A stretch of DNA of 49,168 nt from Nanobdellota archaeon (GTDB lineage Archaea; Nanoarchaeota; Nanoarchaeia; Parvarchaeales; Parvarchaeaceae), in assembly GCA_021852135.1 (NCBI GenBank), contig JAJZOB010000048.1:1-49168 (forward strand). The letters run 5' to 3'. How positions within the stretch are numbered: position 1 is the stretch's first letter; each line of letters opens with the position of its first letter. The notes below the pieces were generated by a model. It ran no database searches, was not told where the DNA came from, and was given only the letters and a program-made list of their open reading frames with translations. This document shows positions 1 through 7,519 of the stretch, piece after piece. The position numbers and the translations under genes were made by a program.

Positions 1-90
1 GGAGCAGATTGGGATCTTTTTGATTTTATTGAGAACAAATTATTATCTAAAGCCCTGGAAACCGGTTTAAATGGCATATTATTTATATAA
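1..90 (+). CDS. Possible 3' end of a truncated upstream gene
   Basis: Frame 1 is open from the window edge to a TAA at 88-90 and encodes about 29 residues of mixed charged and hydrophobic composition. It could be the C-terminus of a gene that starts outside the window. It is too short to assign, and an accidental open frame is possible. Confidence 0.25.
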   Translation, partial: GADWDLFDFIENKLLSKALETGLNGILFI

Positions 91-196
91 AAACGAGGGA
101 TATAAATATTTCTTCAGACAAAGACCGTTCTGTAGGGACATTTTATACTTAGATTTGCTTCATAAGCTATTTAACATTTTGTTTACTATATTGGTA

Positions 197-910
197 ATGC
201 AAAATGACGATTCCTTTGCAGACGTGGATGTTGGCAGCATAATAGATGAGTATCTTAACGAGGAATCTAGGCCTAAAACCATTGGTGCGTATTACCCCAG
301 CGAGATAGGGATGTGCATGCGGCGAAGCTACTACTCTTATTTCATAGCAAAGCCTACAGAAACCAGCGCACTTAGAATATTTGCTTTGGGCAACAATGTT
401 CATGAATTTATAGCAAAGGCCCTTAAAGAATCAAGCACATTGGCAGTGGCGGAAGAAGAAAAGCCAATAAGGATAAATTATCAGGATGAAAACACAAAAT
501 TCACAATATACGGCAGGATAGATGATTACATTGAAACAAAAACAGGCAAAAAGATAATAATAGAAGCTAAATCCACAGGTGATATTACAAAAGTAAATGA
601 ACCTGATCCAAAACACAAGATGCAGATTTCACTGTACTTAGCAGCCCAAAAAGCGGATTATGGCCTTTTGGTCTATGCTGATAAGAAGAACTTAGAGATA
701 AAGCAATTCAAAGTAGAATACAATGAAGAAGAATACAAAAAAGTAATGCAAAGATTCAAGGATTTGGATTATCACTTAAGAAATAAGATATTACCTCCGG
801 CCGAATATTACTTTGACAACAAAAAGGTATGGGAATGTAAATATTGCCCGTATTACAAGGAATGCATGCAGGCATTGGCAGATTCAAATTCTCTGGAGAA
901 TTATCAATAA
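197..910 (+). CDS. Cas4-like PD-(D/E)XK nuclease with Fe-S cysteines
   Basis: A 237-residue RecB/Cas4-family nuclease. Family members are Fe-S cluster DNA exonucleases. Visible are one N-terminal cysteine (C40) and a C-terminal CxxCx5C set (C214, C217, C223), the four-cysteine pattern of Cas4. The PD-(D/E)XK core has H69, D109, an EAK motif (E123, K125) and a following glutamine (Q143). The frame extends upstream to an ATG at 71, but those 42 residues look non-coding. A TATA-like stretch around 167-178 lies about 25 nt before the ATG at 197, so I take that as the leaderless start. No CRISPR array or other cas gene is in the window, so a general DNA-repair role is more likely than spacer acquisition. 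Confidence 0.85.
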   Translation: MQNDDSFADVDVGSIIDEYLNEESRPKTIGAYYPSEIGMCMRRSYYSYFIAKPTETSALRIFALGNNVHEFIAKALKESSTLAVAEEEKPIRINYQDENTKFTIYGRIDDYIETKTGKKIIIEAKSTGDITKVNEPDPKHKMQISLYLAAQKADYGLLVYADKKNLEIKQFKVEYNEEEYKKVMQRFKDLDYHLRNKILPPAEYYFDNKKVWECKYCPYYKECMQALADSNSLENYQ

Positions 911-914
911 AAAA

Positions 915-1292
915 TTAATTATTACTTACCTCTTTGTTTATCTTTTTTATAGCATCCAATCCAACAGTGGCACATTTTACTCTAGAGATACTTATATCGC
1001 CTATGCCAAGCATATCCTCGATGTCTTTTAACTGCATATTTTCAATTTCCTTCAATGGTTTGCCGATCAAAAAACTACATAGTTTTGACAATGAAACTGT
1101 TGAGATTACACAACCTTTGCCGTCAAAAGAGGCATCTTTTACTATGCCGTCTTCAACCTCTAAATAAATAGAGAACTTGTCGCCACATGATGGTGAATAG
1201 CCATTTTCTGAATAGTTATACTTGCTTGGTTTACCATAATGCTCTGGATTTCTGTAAAGCTCTACCAATTCATAAAATTTATCGTCTTCCAT
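915..1292 (-). CDS. sufU: SufU/IscU-type Fe-S cluster scaffold
   Basis: A 125-residue NifU/IscU N-terminal-type scaffold. The three conserved cysteines and the aspartate are present: C36 and D38 in PSCGDKF, C61 in GKGCVIST and C107 in RVKCATVG. Such proteins accept sulfur from a cysteine desulfurase and assemble or relay Fe-S clusters (or bind zinc in SufU). The start at 1292 overlaps the end of sufS by 14 nt, so the two are translationally coupled. An ATG at 1310 would add six residues but lies deeper inside sufS. The SufU-like length suggests the SufSU type. sufBCD are not in this window. Confidence 0.93.
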   Translation of the reverse strand: MEDDKFYELVELYRNPEHYGKPSKYNYSENGYSPSCGDKFSIYLEVEDGIVKDASFDGKGCVISTVSLSKLCSFLIGKPLKEIENMQLKDIEDMLGIGDISISRVKCATVGLDAIKKINKEVSNN

Positions 1293-2496
1293 ATTTCTCT
1301 GATATATCATTTAATTCATTTATGAAGGCATCTATCTCACCCTTTGTGTTGTAAAAGTAAAGACTTGCCCTTGCTGCCCCATCCAATTTTAATCTTTCTT
1401 CTATCAACGGCTGAGCACAATGAAAACCTGATCTAACAGCTATTCCTTTTTTATCCAGTAAATAGGCAGTATCATGTGAATGCAAACCACTAACATTAAA
1501 TGAAAAGATGCCACTAAATCTTTTACTTTTACCGCTGTATACCTCTACATTTTTAAGTTCCTTTGCTCTTTCATACAAGTATTTAGTGAGCTCATTTTCG
1601 TATTTCTCTATGTTTCGCATACCTATTTCATTTAGGTAATCAATTGCTAATCCTAATCCATACGCTCCTTCAACATTCTGTGTGCCTGCCTCAAAGAGAT
1701 TAGGAGCGTTTTCATAAATAACTTTAGATAGGCTGACGTCCTTTATCATTTCGCCACCGGTTAAAAACGGCTTTAGATTTTCTGCTATATCCTTCTTTAT
1801 GTACAAAACTCCTATTCCAAATGGAGCAAGCATTTTATGGCCGGAAAACGCAATGAAATCCGCATCAATATCCTTAACATCAAAAGGCATATGCGGGATG
1901 GACTGTGCAGCGTCTATTAATACCAAAGAACCTTGTTCATGCGAAATTCTTGTTATTTCCTTCGCATCATTTATTGTGCCAGTAACATTGGAAGCATGCG
2001 TTACTGCAACTAATCTCGTATTTTTAGGCAGATGTTTATAATAATCCATGTCCAATTCATAATCGTCGGAAATTGAAACAATATCCACGTTTATGCCCTT
2101 CTCTTTTAAACGAAGCCAAGGTAAAAGGTTTGAATGATGTTCCATGTAGGTAGTTGAAATTCTATCGCCACTCTTAAATGGAAAGGAAAAAGAAACTAAA
2201 TTTATAGCTTCTGTTGCATTTCTTACAAAAACTATCTCTTCTGGGTCAGCATTTATAAATTTTGCAACCTTTTCTCTAGCCTCATTGTATGCTTTTGTGG
2301 CTTCTTCAGCTAAGCTGTGTATGCTCCGTATAGGATTGGCGTTTATATTCTCATAAAAATACTTAATGCCGTCTATAACTATAGAAGGCCTCTGCGAAGT
2401 CGCTGCATTGTCTAAGTATATCAGCGGATTTCCGTTTATTTTTTTAGACAAAATTGGAAAATCCTTTCGTATTTTTTCTATATCCATATCATTCAT
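1279..2496 (-). CDS. sufS: Cysteine desulfurase, SufS/CsdA group
   Basis: A 405-residue PLP-dependent desulfurase that converts cysteine to alanine and passes persulfide sulfur to a scaffold. The PLP lysine is K221 in the SGHK motif. The catalytic cysteine is C360 in RSGFHCAQP, the short-loop group II (SufS) signature. The N-terminal DNAATSQRP segment is also typical. Length and domain order are full for the family. It is the first gene of a two-gene unit with the scaffold at 915-1292, so the pair supplies Fe-S clusters, which the neighbouring Cas4-like protein and the Mrp carrier at 28251 would need. Confidence 0.96.
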   Translation of the reverse strand: MNDMDIEKIRKDFPILSKKINGNPLIYLDNAATSQRPSIVIDGIKYFYENINANPIRSIHSLAEEATKAYNEAREKVAKFINADPEEIVFVRNATEAINLVSFSFPFKSGDRISTTYMEHHSNLLPWLRLKEKGINVDIVSISDDYELDMDYYKHLPKNTRLVAVTHASNVTGTINDAKEITRISHEQGSLVLIDAAQSIPHMPFDVKDIDADFIAFSGHKMLAPFGIGVLYIKKDIAENLKPFLTGGEMIKDVSLSKVIYENAPNLFEAGTQNVEGAYGLGLAIDYLNEIGMRNIEKYENELTKYLYERAKELKNVEVYSGKSKRFSGIFSFNVSGLHSHDTAYLLDKKGIAVRSGFHCAQPLIEERLKLDGAARASLYFYNTKGEIDAFINELNDISEKYGRR

Positions 2497-2540
2497 AGCA
2501 CTATCTAGCCTTTATTATTTATAAATATAACACTGTTATA

Positions 2541-3179
2541 TTAAGCTAATAAATCCATGACAAAAATCTTTCCAGCAACGGTTAAAGCCTGTGGATTTTG
2601 GAAGGCTTTTTTCATAGCCATCATAGTAAGGGTAAAGTCGGATTTTACAGCTTTTTTGAACTCCCCAGTATCGCCGTTCATACCAGAAGGGATATCGATA
2701 CTTACTTTTTTGGCATTTGAATCATTTATTAAATCAACTACATCTGCAGCTAAATCCGGCAAATCTCCATGGAAACCGGTGCCGAAAAGACCCACAACTA
2801 AAAGATCTGCGTTCTTTATGGTTTCTTTTGAGCTTTCCAAGGTTGCTGTATCATACACAAAATCTACAGGGATATCTTTTATGTCATTTATGAGGTAAAG
2901 AAAGGTTTTCGCCCCTTCTTTCAATTCCTCCTTCTTACCCACAACTACGATTTCTATATTGGAATGATTCAAATTGAATAGATGAAAAGCCGCGGATAAA
3001 GTATCTCCACCATTGTTTCCAGTTCCTGCTATGAAAACTGCCTTTTTGAACTCTACATTATTATGTATGAAATCCGCTACCAAATGGCCAGCAGTATCCA
3101 TCATCTTCTCTTCAGTCATGCCTTTCCTTATTGCTTCATCTTCAATCTTCTTTATTTCTGCTATACTGTGATATTCCAT
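2541..3179 (-). CDS. nnrE: NAD(P)H-hydrate epimerase (YjeF N-terminal domain)
   Basis: A 212-residue YjeF_N-fold protein that interconverts the R and S epimers of hydrated NAD(P)H in nucleotide repair. The AGTGNNGGDTL nucleotide-binding motif, a DIPSGMNGDTG segment and a C-terminal LTMMAMK stretch support it. The ADP/ATP-dependent dehydratase domain (NnrD), often fused in prokaryotes, is absent. An ATG at 3194 exists, but a TATA-like element at 3201-3209 sits about 26 nt before the ATG at 3179, favouring the shorter leaderless start. Confidence 0.88.
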   Translation of the reverse strand: MEYHSIAEIKKIEDEAIRKGMTEEKMMDTAGHLVADFIHNNVEFKKAVFIAGTGNNGGDTLSAAFHLFNLNHSNIEIVVVGKKEELKEGAKTFLYLINDIKDIPVDFVYDTATLESSKETIKNADLLVVGLFGTGFHGDLPDLAADVVDLINDSNAKKVSIDIPSGMNGDTGEFKKAVKSDFTLTMMAMKKAFQNPQALTVAGKIFVMDLLA

Positions 3180-3229
3180 TTTTATAATTAACATTGATTC
3201 TATAAATTTTTAGCACTTAAAATTTGCAG

Positions 3230-4366
3230 CTAAATGGCGATATTTAGGTAAATGGATGCCAAATGCCCTACCAGGAAAGTGGCAAACGCTGCAGTAAGGC
3301 TTAGCCCTAACGCTCTCCCCATATACCTAAATACCCTTTCATTTGAATTAAGGGCGATTATAAGTGAGGTAAGGGCGATTGCTATTGATGTTAAAATAAC
3401 AGATATTACTAAATTGTAATAAGTGTTTGATCTTATTATAGAGCCTATGAGAAAACTTATCAGAGGTATTATTGCACCAAAAACGTAGAATACTCCTACA
3501 TACAATGCATCTTTCACTGGATTAACTGTATTATTATTTTGGTAGATTTTGCCATTGCCGCTTATGAAATTCATAAGAGGATTTTTCCTTTCCCTTTCAA
3601 GCACTTTGTAGATGGGGTCCTTCTCTTTCTTCAATTTTGAAATAAGGTCCTCTAAAGACTTGTCGAAATTTTTATAGTTCAAAGAATGTTTTTCCAAATC
3701 TTCTTTTAATCTCTCTTTAGCAACCTGCAATTCCAATTCCAATCGGTTTATGCCATCAAACTCTAAATCCTTTTCCGACTTCGATGAAAGATAAGCGCCT
3801 ACGGCCATGGAGATGGTGCCCGATAAACCAACTATAGTGCCAGCAACGGCTATAAGCAGGTTATTATGTATGGCGCCTGTAAACCCTGCTACTGCTGCCA
3901 ACACTTCAACTAAGCCGTCATTCATTCCGAAAACTACGTCTCTTATATGGGATAAAACGCCACTTTCCCAAGATTCTTTTTTAAGGATTCTTTCCTGGTA
4001 CAATTCTTCTACTAAGTAATTGACTACTTTCTCCCTTTGTTTATCTGGGATAACATCAAAAATTTTTGATAAATCAGAAACTTTTCTGTTTTCCAGTGAA
4101 TTTATTACGCTTAATGTAAGCCCACTTCCAAAAAGTCTTCTCAGCAGAATAAAAAGAAAAAGAGAGAGTTTATTCCCATTTTCCTTCACAGGGATATCCA
4201 ATTCATTATATATTTCGGTCCAGACCTTAATGTGCTTTACATCAAGTTCTTTAAGCTCCTTCAGCTTCTTTTTCAACTGCTTATTTCTTTCTATTCTTTC
4301 CAGTTTTGAATATAATTCATAAGACAGTTTTTCGGAATTTAAAACTTTTTTTATTTCATCTGACAT
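3230..4366 (-). CDS. Ferritin-like/VIT1 fusion metal transporter
   Basis: A 378-residue two-part protein. The first ~130 residues are a charged, helical ferritin/rubrerythrin-like segment. From about residue 140 it continues as a VIT1/CCC1-family membrane domain: the RDVVFGMNDGLVEVLAAVAG helix and an SGTISMAVGAYLS stretch are diagnostic, followed by C-terminal membrane helices. VIT1/CCC1 proteins move Fe(II) or Mn(II) across membranes, and ferritin-like fusions are known in bacteria as iron exporters. A role in iron or manganese homeostasis is likely. A TATA-like TTTATAGG lies about 30 nt before the start. Single gene, not overlapping its neighbours. Confidence 0.87.
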   Translation of the reverse strand: MSDEIKKVLNSEKLSYELYSKLERIERNKQLKKKLKELKELDVKHIKVWTEIYNELDIPVKENGNKLSLFLFILLRRLFGSGLTLSVINSLENRKVSDLSKIFDVIPDKQREKVVNYLVEELYQERILKKESWESGVLSHIRDVVFGMNDGLVEVLAAVAGFTGAIHNNLLIAVAGTIVGLSGTISMAVGAYLSSKSEKDLEFDGINRLELELQVAKERLKEDLEKHSLNYKNFDKSLEDLISKLKKEKDPIYKVLERERKNPLMNFISGNGKIYQNNNTVNPVKDALYVGVFYVFGAIIPLISFLIGSIIRSNTYYNLVISVILTSIAIALTSLIIALNSNERVFRYMGRALGLSLTAAFATFLVGHLASIYLNIAI

Positions 4367-4399
4367 ACTAAATATTTACTAAAACCTTAAACCTATAAA

Positions 4400-4735
4400 T
4401 TAACCAGTAAATGGATGCGTCGGTTTAGACTTGTCAAAAAATCCTTTGTATTTGTCCCAGATCTGTTGACCGGCTTCTTGTGAAAGAATATCCGTTACTG
4501 TTTCGGGCCTCATGAAAACACCCTGCGCTTGAACTAGCCCATTAAAAAGAACTATAACAAAATCATTGTCTTTTGGATTCGCATTTCCTATCTCACAAGT
4601 TATTATGTTGTTGTCCCACATTTCTATGACTGCTTTATGCTTTTTATCTAGGTTTTTGGAATCATTTTTATCAATAACTTTGACAACCCTTCCAATATGA
4701 TAAAACGCCAATTCCTTTGCTTTTTTTTCTTCCAC
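4400..4735 (-). CDS. Conserved-looking hypothetical protein
   Basis: A 111-residue soluble protein with no signal peptide or membrane helix. It has an alternating beta-rich middle (HIGRVVKVIDK, KAVIEMWDNNIITCEIG) and a C-terminal helix. The composition is coding-like and the frame is clean. I do not recognise the family. It may be co-transcribed with the downstream VIT1 gene (34 nt gap), but that gene also has its own TATA-like element. Confidence 0.65.
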   Translation of the reverse strand: MEEKKAKELAFYHIGRVVKVIDKNDSKNLDKKHKAVIEMWDNNIITCEIGNANPKDNDFVIVLFNGLVQAQGVFMRPETVTDILSQEAGQQIWDKYKGFFDKSKPTHPFTG

Positions 4736-4894
4736 TCTAACACTCTATAGTTATCTGAATATTAAAATGCTATTGTTTCTATTGATGTCCTTCATTTTGC
4801 ACTGCTTACCATATTTTGCCTTTACTTGCAGCGAAGACATTTTTTAACCTTGATAGCAAGCAATATTGTTATTCTAGCTTAGAGTATTCATTAA

Positions 4895-5138
4895 CTTGAA
4901 AAAGAATCTGAAGCATTCCTAAGCAAAATGTATTTGAAGTATAAAGGAAAGCTGCCTTTGGCAGTTGTTTTCCTGCTATTAGTGCAATCTCCATCTTAAT
5001 AAGTTTCTTAATGACAATAATAGAATTTTTAATAAACAACCAAACCCTTTTCTAAGAATACTCTACTTTAGCATTATATCTCCTATTGCTTTGTTTTTTA
5101 TAACCTTTATACCTATCATTAAAACCAAAGAAAAATAA
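4895..5138 (+). pseudogene. Decayed small membrane-protein gene
   Basis: No long intact frame crosses this stretch, but two adjacent frames join well. The frame entered at 4895 reads LEKESEAFLSKMYLKYKG and then a membrane helix. It leaves the coding pattern near 4984. Skipping one base (c4985) continues in another frame through NLHLNKFL and a second helix (LRILYFSIISPIALFFITF), ending with a lysine-rich tail and TAA at 5136-5138. Hydrophobic fragments in other frames back to about 4800 suggest further upstream damage. I read this as a two- or three-helix membrane protein broken by frameshifts. AT-rich DNA can mimic membrane helices, so confidence is moderate. Confidence 0.4.
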
Positions 5139-5176
5139 ATTTTAAAATATAAATATGATTAAAAGTATTACTAATT

Positions 5177-5494
5177 ATGCTAAAAAACGCGCCTTTGAAT
5201 AAACATGAAAAAGCACAAAACAATGATATAGCTGCAGAACCTGGGAAAGAATTCGTGTTTAGATTAAAAGACGGTAAAGAAGTCGGCAGGGCAGGCACCT
5301 TGAATGGTTTTGAAGGGTTGATAAGAACGTTGCCTATAGAATCTTTGGAATTTCACAACACTGGAAAACACTTTTCACTGTGGCTACGTTACCTTAAACA
5401 AGACAGAATTGCAAACGCCTTTGATAGAATTGATTCTAAAGGAGAAAGATTAAGGCAAGAACTATTGGAAGCTATAAAACTCAATAAGTTATAA
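5177..5494 (+). CDS. Small hypothetical protein, DUF5752-like
   Basis: A 105-residue soluble protein. The middle (EFVFRLKDGKEVGRAGTLNGFEGLIRTLP followed by SLEFHNTGKHFSLWLRYL, positions ~24-72) resembles small archaeal and bacterial DUF5752-type proteins, which pair a short 'display of a sequence' beta segment with a helix and a conserved H-FS-W motif. Function is unknown. A TATA-like AT block at about 5141-5155 fits a leaderless start at 5177. Its stop overlaps the stop region of the convergent gene at 5489 by 6 nt. Confidence 0.6.
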   Translation: MLKNAPLNKHEKAQNNDIAAEPGKEFVFRLKDGKEVGRAGTLNGFEGLIRTLPIESLEFHNTGKHFSLWLRYLKQDRIANAFDRIDSKGERLRQELLEAIKLNKL

Positions 5495-5791
5495 TTTGCA
5501 GTCTAGCCGGCCTTCATAACCATGCGGATAATCTAACATAAAGATCTTTTTGCCATTCGATTTGCAGGTATAAACATAGAAAGGAATTGCCCCGGACCAG
5601 CCTTCGTACTGTCTTTCGCCGATTTTTGCAAATCCTTTTAATTTTAGTTTTAAGGAGTTTAAATAACTTAGAGAGATGTCTTCTACCTCTTGAGTTTTGC
5701 GGTTATAGACCCTCACTTTCAATCCATTTTTAGAAGTTTTATCTAACAAAGTCTCAAGGCCGTCTTTATACAATTCTATTTCTTTGACCAT
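5489..5791 (-). CDS. Hypothetical protein
   Basis: A 100-residue soluble protein, probably beta-rich, with a helical N-terminus and a C-terminal segment containing FYVYTCKSNGKKIFMLDYP. Two cysteines lie near the C-terminus. I do not recognise a family. It converges on the gene ending at 5494 and lies downstream of orc1 on the same strand, with a gap of about 50 nt. Confidence 0.55.
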   Translation of the reverse strand: MVKEIELYKDGLETLLDKTSKNGLKVRVYNRKTQEVEDISLSYLNSLKLKLKGFAKIGERQYEGWSGAIPFYVYTCKSNGKKIFMLDYPHGYEGRLDCKL

Positions 5792-5840
5792 AAAGTTTCA
5801 TGAAATGAGATAGTATTTAAGCTTTTAGTTTATGCTTTTG

Positions 5841-7109
5841 TTAAGTAGTAATATTTAACTCTTCTTTTATTATCATCTCTGCCTTATTTATTATGGAAGG
5901 GGAGAAGGCAATGTTTAATTCCCGCGTCCTGCCATATCTACCATGACTCTTTATTCTAGACATCACTAAAGAATTGTAATCCATGTCTGCGATTAAGTCA
6001 GAAACCCTTCTAAAGGTTAATTTCTTAAGCCCAAACTTTTCGGAAAGCTTAAGATAAGTATCATAAACCTCTCCGCTGTACACTCTACCCATTCTTTTGT
6101 TCCTTGCAATCGATATAATGGATAGAAGTATGCATTTACTCTGCCTAGTCATTGATTTAATCATGCCTTCGGTTATATTTTGTTCAAGGGCTTCGGCCGC
6201 ATTATCCAATTCATCTTCGGTTATAACGGATTTACCAAGCTGTTGTGTCCTTTCTCCTGCAACCTTTAACAAATCTAGGGCCTTTCTTATATCTCCATGC
6301 TCTTGTGCTACCATGGCCGCACATTTCCTTAAAACGCCTTCACTTATTGCATTTTCATAAAAAGCCTCTTTAGAACGATTTAATAAGATATCAAATATCT
6401 CTTCCGCATTATAAGGCCTAAAGATTATTTCAACAGGGTTTAAGGAGCTTCTTACCCTTTGATCCAGAGAGGCCTTTAAGTCAATATTGTTTGAAATGCC
6501 GATTATAGAAATCTTCGCATGCTTAAGAGACTCATTTAGCCTAAGAAGACTGTACAGCACGCCATCGCCGGCGTGCTGTATAAGTTTTTCTATCTCATCT
6601 AAAATAAGAATTAAATAAGTGCTTTCAGCATCTATTATTTTTACAAGCCTTTTGTACAAACTATTTACTGAAAGGCCACTTTCTGGAACATTTATGTTAA
6701 AAACAGCGCATAGGTTCGCTATTAACCTGTATTCTGTATTGTTATTTTCTAACCTACAATTCATATAAACAGGAAGCACATTTACCTTTTTCTCCTCTGC
6801 TGAGCTAGCTAATTTCTTACCAACATACTTTGTAACTAATGATTTGCCAGTGCCGGAAAAGCCATAGACTAGAACATTGGAAATGCCTTCGAATAGCAAA
6901 CTAGGAGCCATAATTCTTGATAATGTAGATATCTCAGAATTTCTATGTGTTATTTCATCTGGAACAAAGGAAGAAGATAAAACTTCTTTGTTCTTAAAGA
7001 TACGTTTGCTGGTAAGAAACTCATTGAATATGGCTATCGGATCTACACTGTTTGTTTTATCTGTATTTGTTTTCTGAAAAGGATTGTTTCCTGGTTGAAA
7101 GGTTTCCAT
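5841..7109 (-). CDS. cdc6: Orc1/Cdc6 replication initiator
   Basis: A 422-residue AAA+ initiator that binds ORB elements and loads MCM at archaeal origins. Walker A is GFSGTGKS at 83-90, Walker B ends in DE at 171-172, and a sensor-1 segment IIGISNN lies at ~203-209. The C-terminal ~100 residues look like the winged-helix DNA-binding domain. Length is typical for archaeal Orc1/Cdc6. It is transcribed away from an AT-rich intergenic region with ORB-like elements (see the origin entry), the usual arrangement of archaeal initiator and origin. A TATA-like element at 7135-7146 lies about 30 nt before the start. Confidence 0.97.
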   Translation of the reverse strand: METFQPGNNPFQKTNTDKTNSVDPIAIFNEFLTSKRIFKNKEVLSSSFVPDEITHRNSEISTLSRIMAPSLLFEGISNVLVYGFSGTGKSLVTKYVGKKLASSAEEKKVNVLPVYMNCRLENNNTEYRLIANLCAVFNINVPESGLSVNSLYKRLVKIIDAESTYLILILDEIEKLIQHAGDGVLYSLLRLNESLKHAKISIIGISNNIDLKASLDQRVRSSLNPVEIIFRPYNAEEIFDILLNRSKEAFYENAISEGVLRKCAAMVAQEHGDIRKALDLLKVAGERTQQLGKSVITEDELDNAAEALEQNITEGMIKSMTRQSKCILLSIISIARNKRMGRVYSGEVYDTYLKLSEKFGLKKLTFRRVSDLIADMDYNSLVMSRIKSHGRYGRTRELNIAFSPSIINKAEMIIKEELNITT

Positions 7110-7134
7110 ATCTTAGTAAATTATTGTGTATTTC

Positions 7135-7146
7135 TTTATTTAAATA
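7135..7146 (-). promoter_or_regulatory. TATA-like promoter of orc1/cdc6
   Basis: On the minus strand this reads as a TATTTAAATAAA element about 26-37 nt before the ATG at 7109, as expected for a leaderless archaeal transcript. It lies at the edge of the proposed origin, about 60 bp from the first ORB-like element, so initiator binding could affect its own promoter. Confidence 0.5.
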
Positions 7147-7205
7147 CTATTAGTAATTTTAGTTATATAACTTTATTTAAATAACTCTATTTAACTGATA
7201 ATACA

Positions 7206-7231
7206 GAGACACCCTAATTTCTTATGGAAAA
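7206..7231 (-). promoter_or_regulatory. ORB-like element 1
   Basis: On the minus strand it begins TTTTCCATAAGAAATT and ends AGGGTGTCTC. It shares the TTCCA-GAAA core followed by a G-rich GGTGTC end with the two other elements, in the opposite orientation. Confidence 0.7.
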
Positions 7232-7313
7232 TTTATTTAAATAAAATAAATGATTAGATATGTAATATAGTATTCTATATTCTATATAGAATTATAATAA
7301 ATATAATAATATA
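7232..7313. other. AT-rich origin core / candidate DNA unwinding element
   Basis: Almost pure A/T over about 80 bp, lying between inverted ORB-like elements 1 and 2. It contains the 14-bp palindrome ATTCTATATAGAAT at 7279-7292. Position and composition fit a duplex unwinding element. Confidence 0.6.
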
Positions 7314-7341
7314 CTTTCCATAGGAAATATAGGGGTGTTCC
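7314..7341 (+). promoter_or_regulatory. ORB-like element 2
   Basis: It reads CTTTCCATAGGAAATATAGG and then GGTGTTCC, the best match here to the archaeal ORB pattern of a TTCCA/GGAAA dyad followed by a G run. Its right end overlaps a further degenerate core, TTCCATAAGAA (about 7338-7348), identical over 11 bp to the core of element 1. Confidence 0.78.
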
Positions 7342-7397
7342 ATAAGAAGAAAATTATATTTAAAGACAATGCTATTGCTTTAATTACAAGCCAAATT

Positions 7398-7423
7398 CTC
7401 TCCACTGGAAATATAGGTGTCTC
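7398..7423 (+). promoter_or_regulatory. ORB-like element 3
   Basis: It reads CTCTCCACTGGAAATATAGG and then TGTCTC. The dyad TCCACTGGA is followed by the same GAAATATAGG segment as element 2. Same orientation as element 2, with starts 84 bp apart. Confidence 0.75.
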
Positions 7424-7474
7424 TTATAGCCATATATATTATATATTTTACTACTTTACAAACACAATTAAATA

Positions 7475-7490
7475 GAAAAGCTTAAATATA
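7475..7490 (+). promoter_or_regulatory. BRE/TATA promoter of the 7520 cassette
   Basis: GAAAAGC followed by TTAAATATA is a textbook archaeal BRE plus TATA box, about 30 nt before the ATG at 7520. It gives a short or absent leader and would drive the three coupled genes 7520-12198. Confidence 0.65.
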
Positions 7491-7519
7491 AGTGTTTTCT
7501 AAAAAATTAAATCAAAAAT

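Larger units (their letters stand above)
7110..7474. other. Probable replication origin (oriC)
   Basis: This non-coding interval between orc1/cdc6 and the divergent gene at 7520 combines an extremely AT-rich core (about 7232-7313) with three ORB-like elements: one on the minus strand at 7206-7231 and two on the plus strand at 7314-7341 and 7398-7423. The G-rich ends of the first two point outward, away from the AT-rich core, as in described archaeal origins where inverted ORBs flank the unwinding element. A perfect 14-bp palindrome (ATTCTATATAGAAT, 7279-7292) lies in the core. I saw no comparable ORB match elsewhere in the window while reading. Confidence 0.82.

Noticed and set aside
71..196. 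N-terminal extension of the Cas4-like gene from the ATG at 71
   Set aside because: The 42 residues are aromatic- and hydrophobic-rich and do not fit the family; promoter spacing supports the start at 197.
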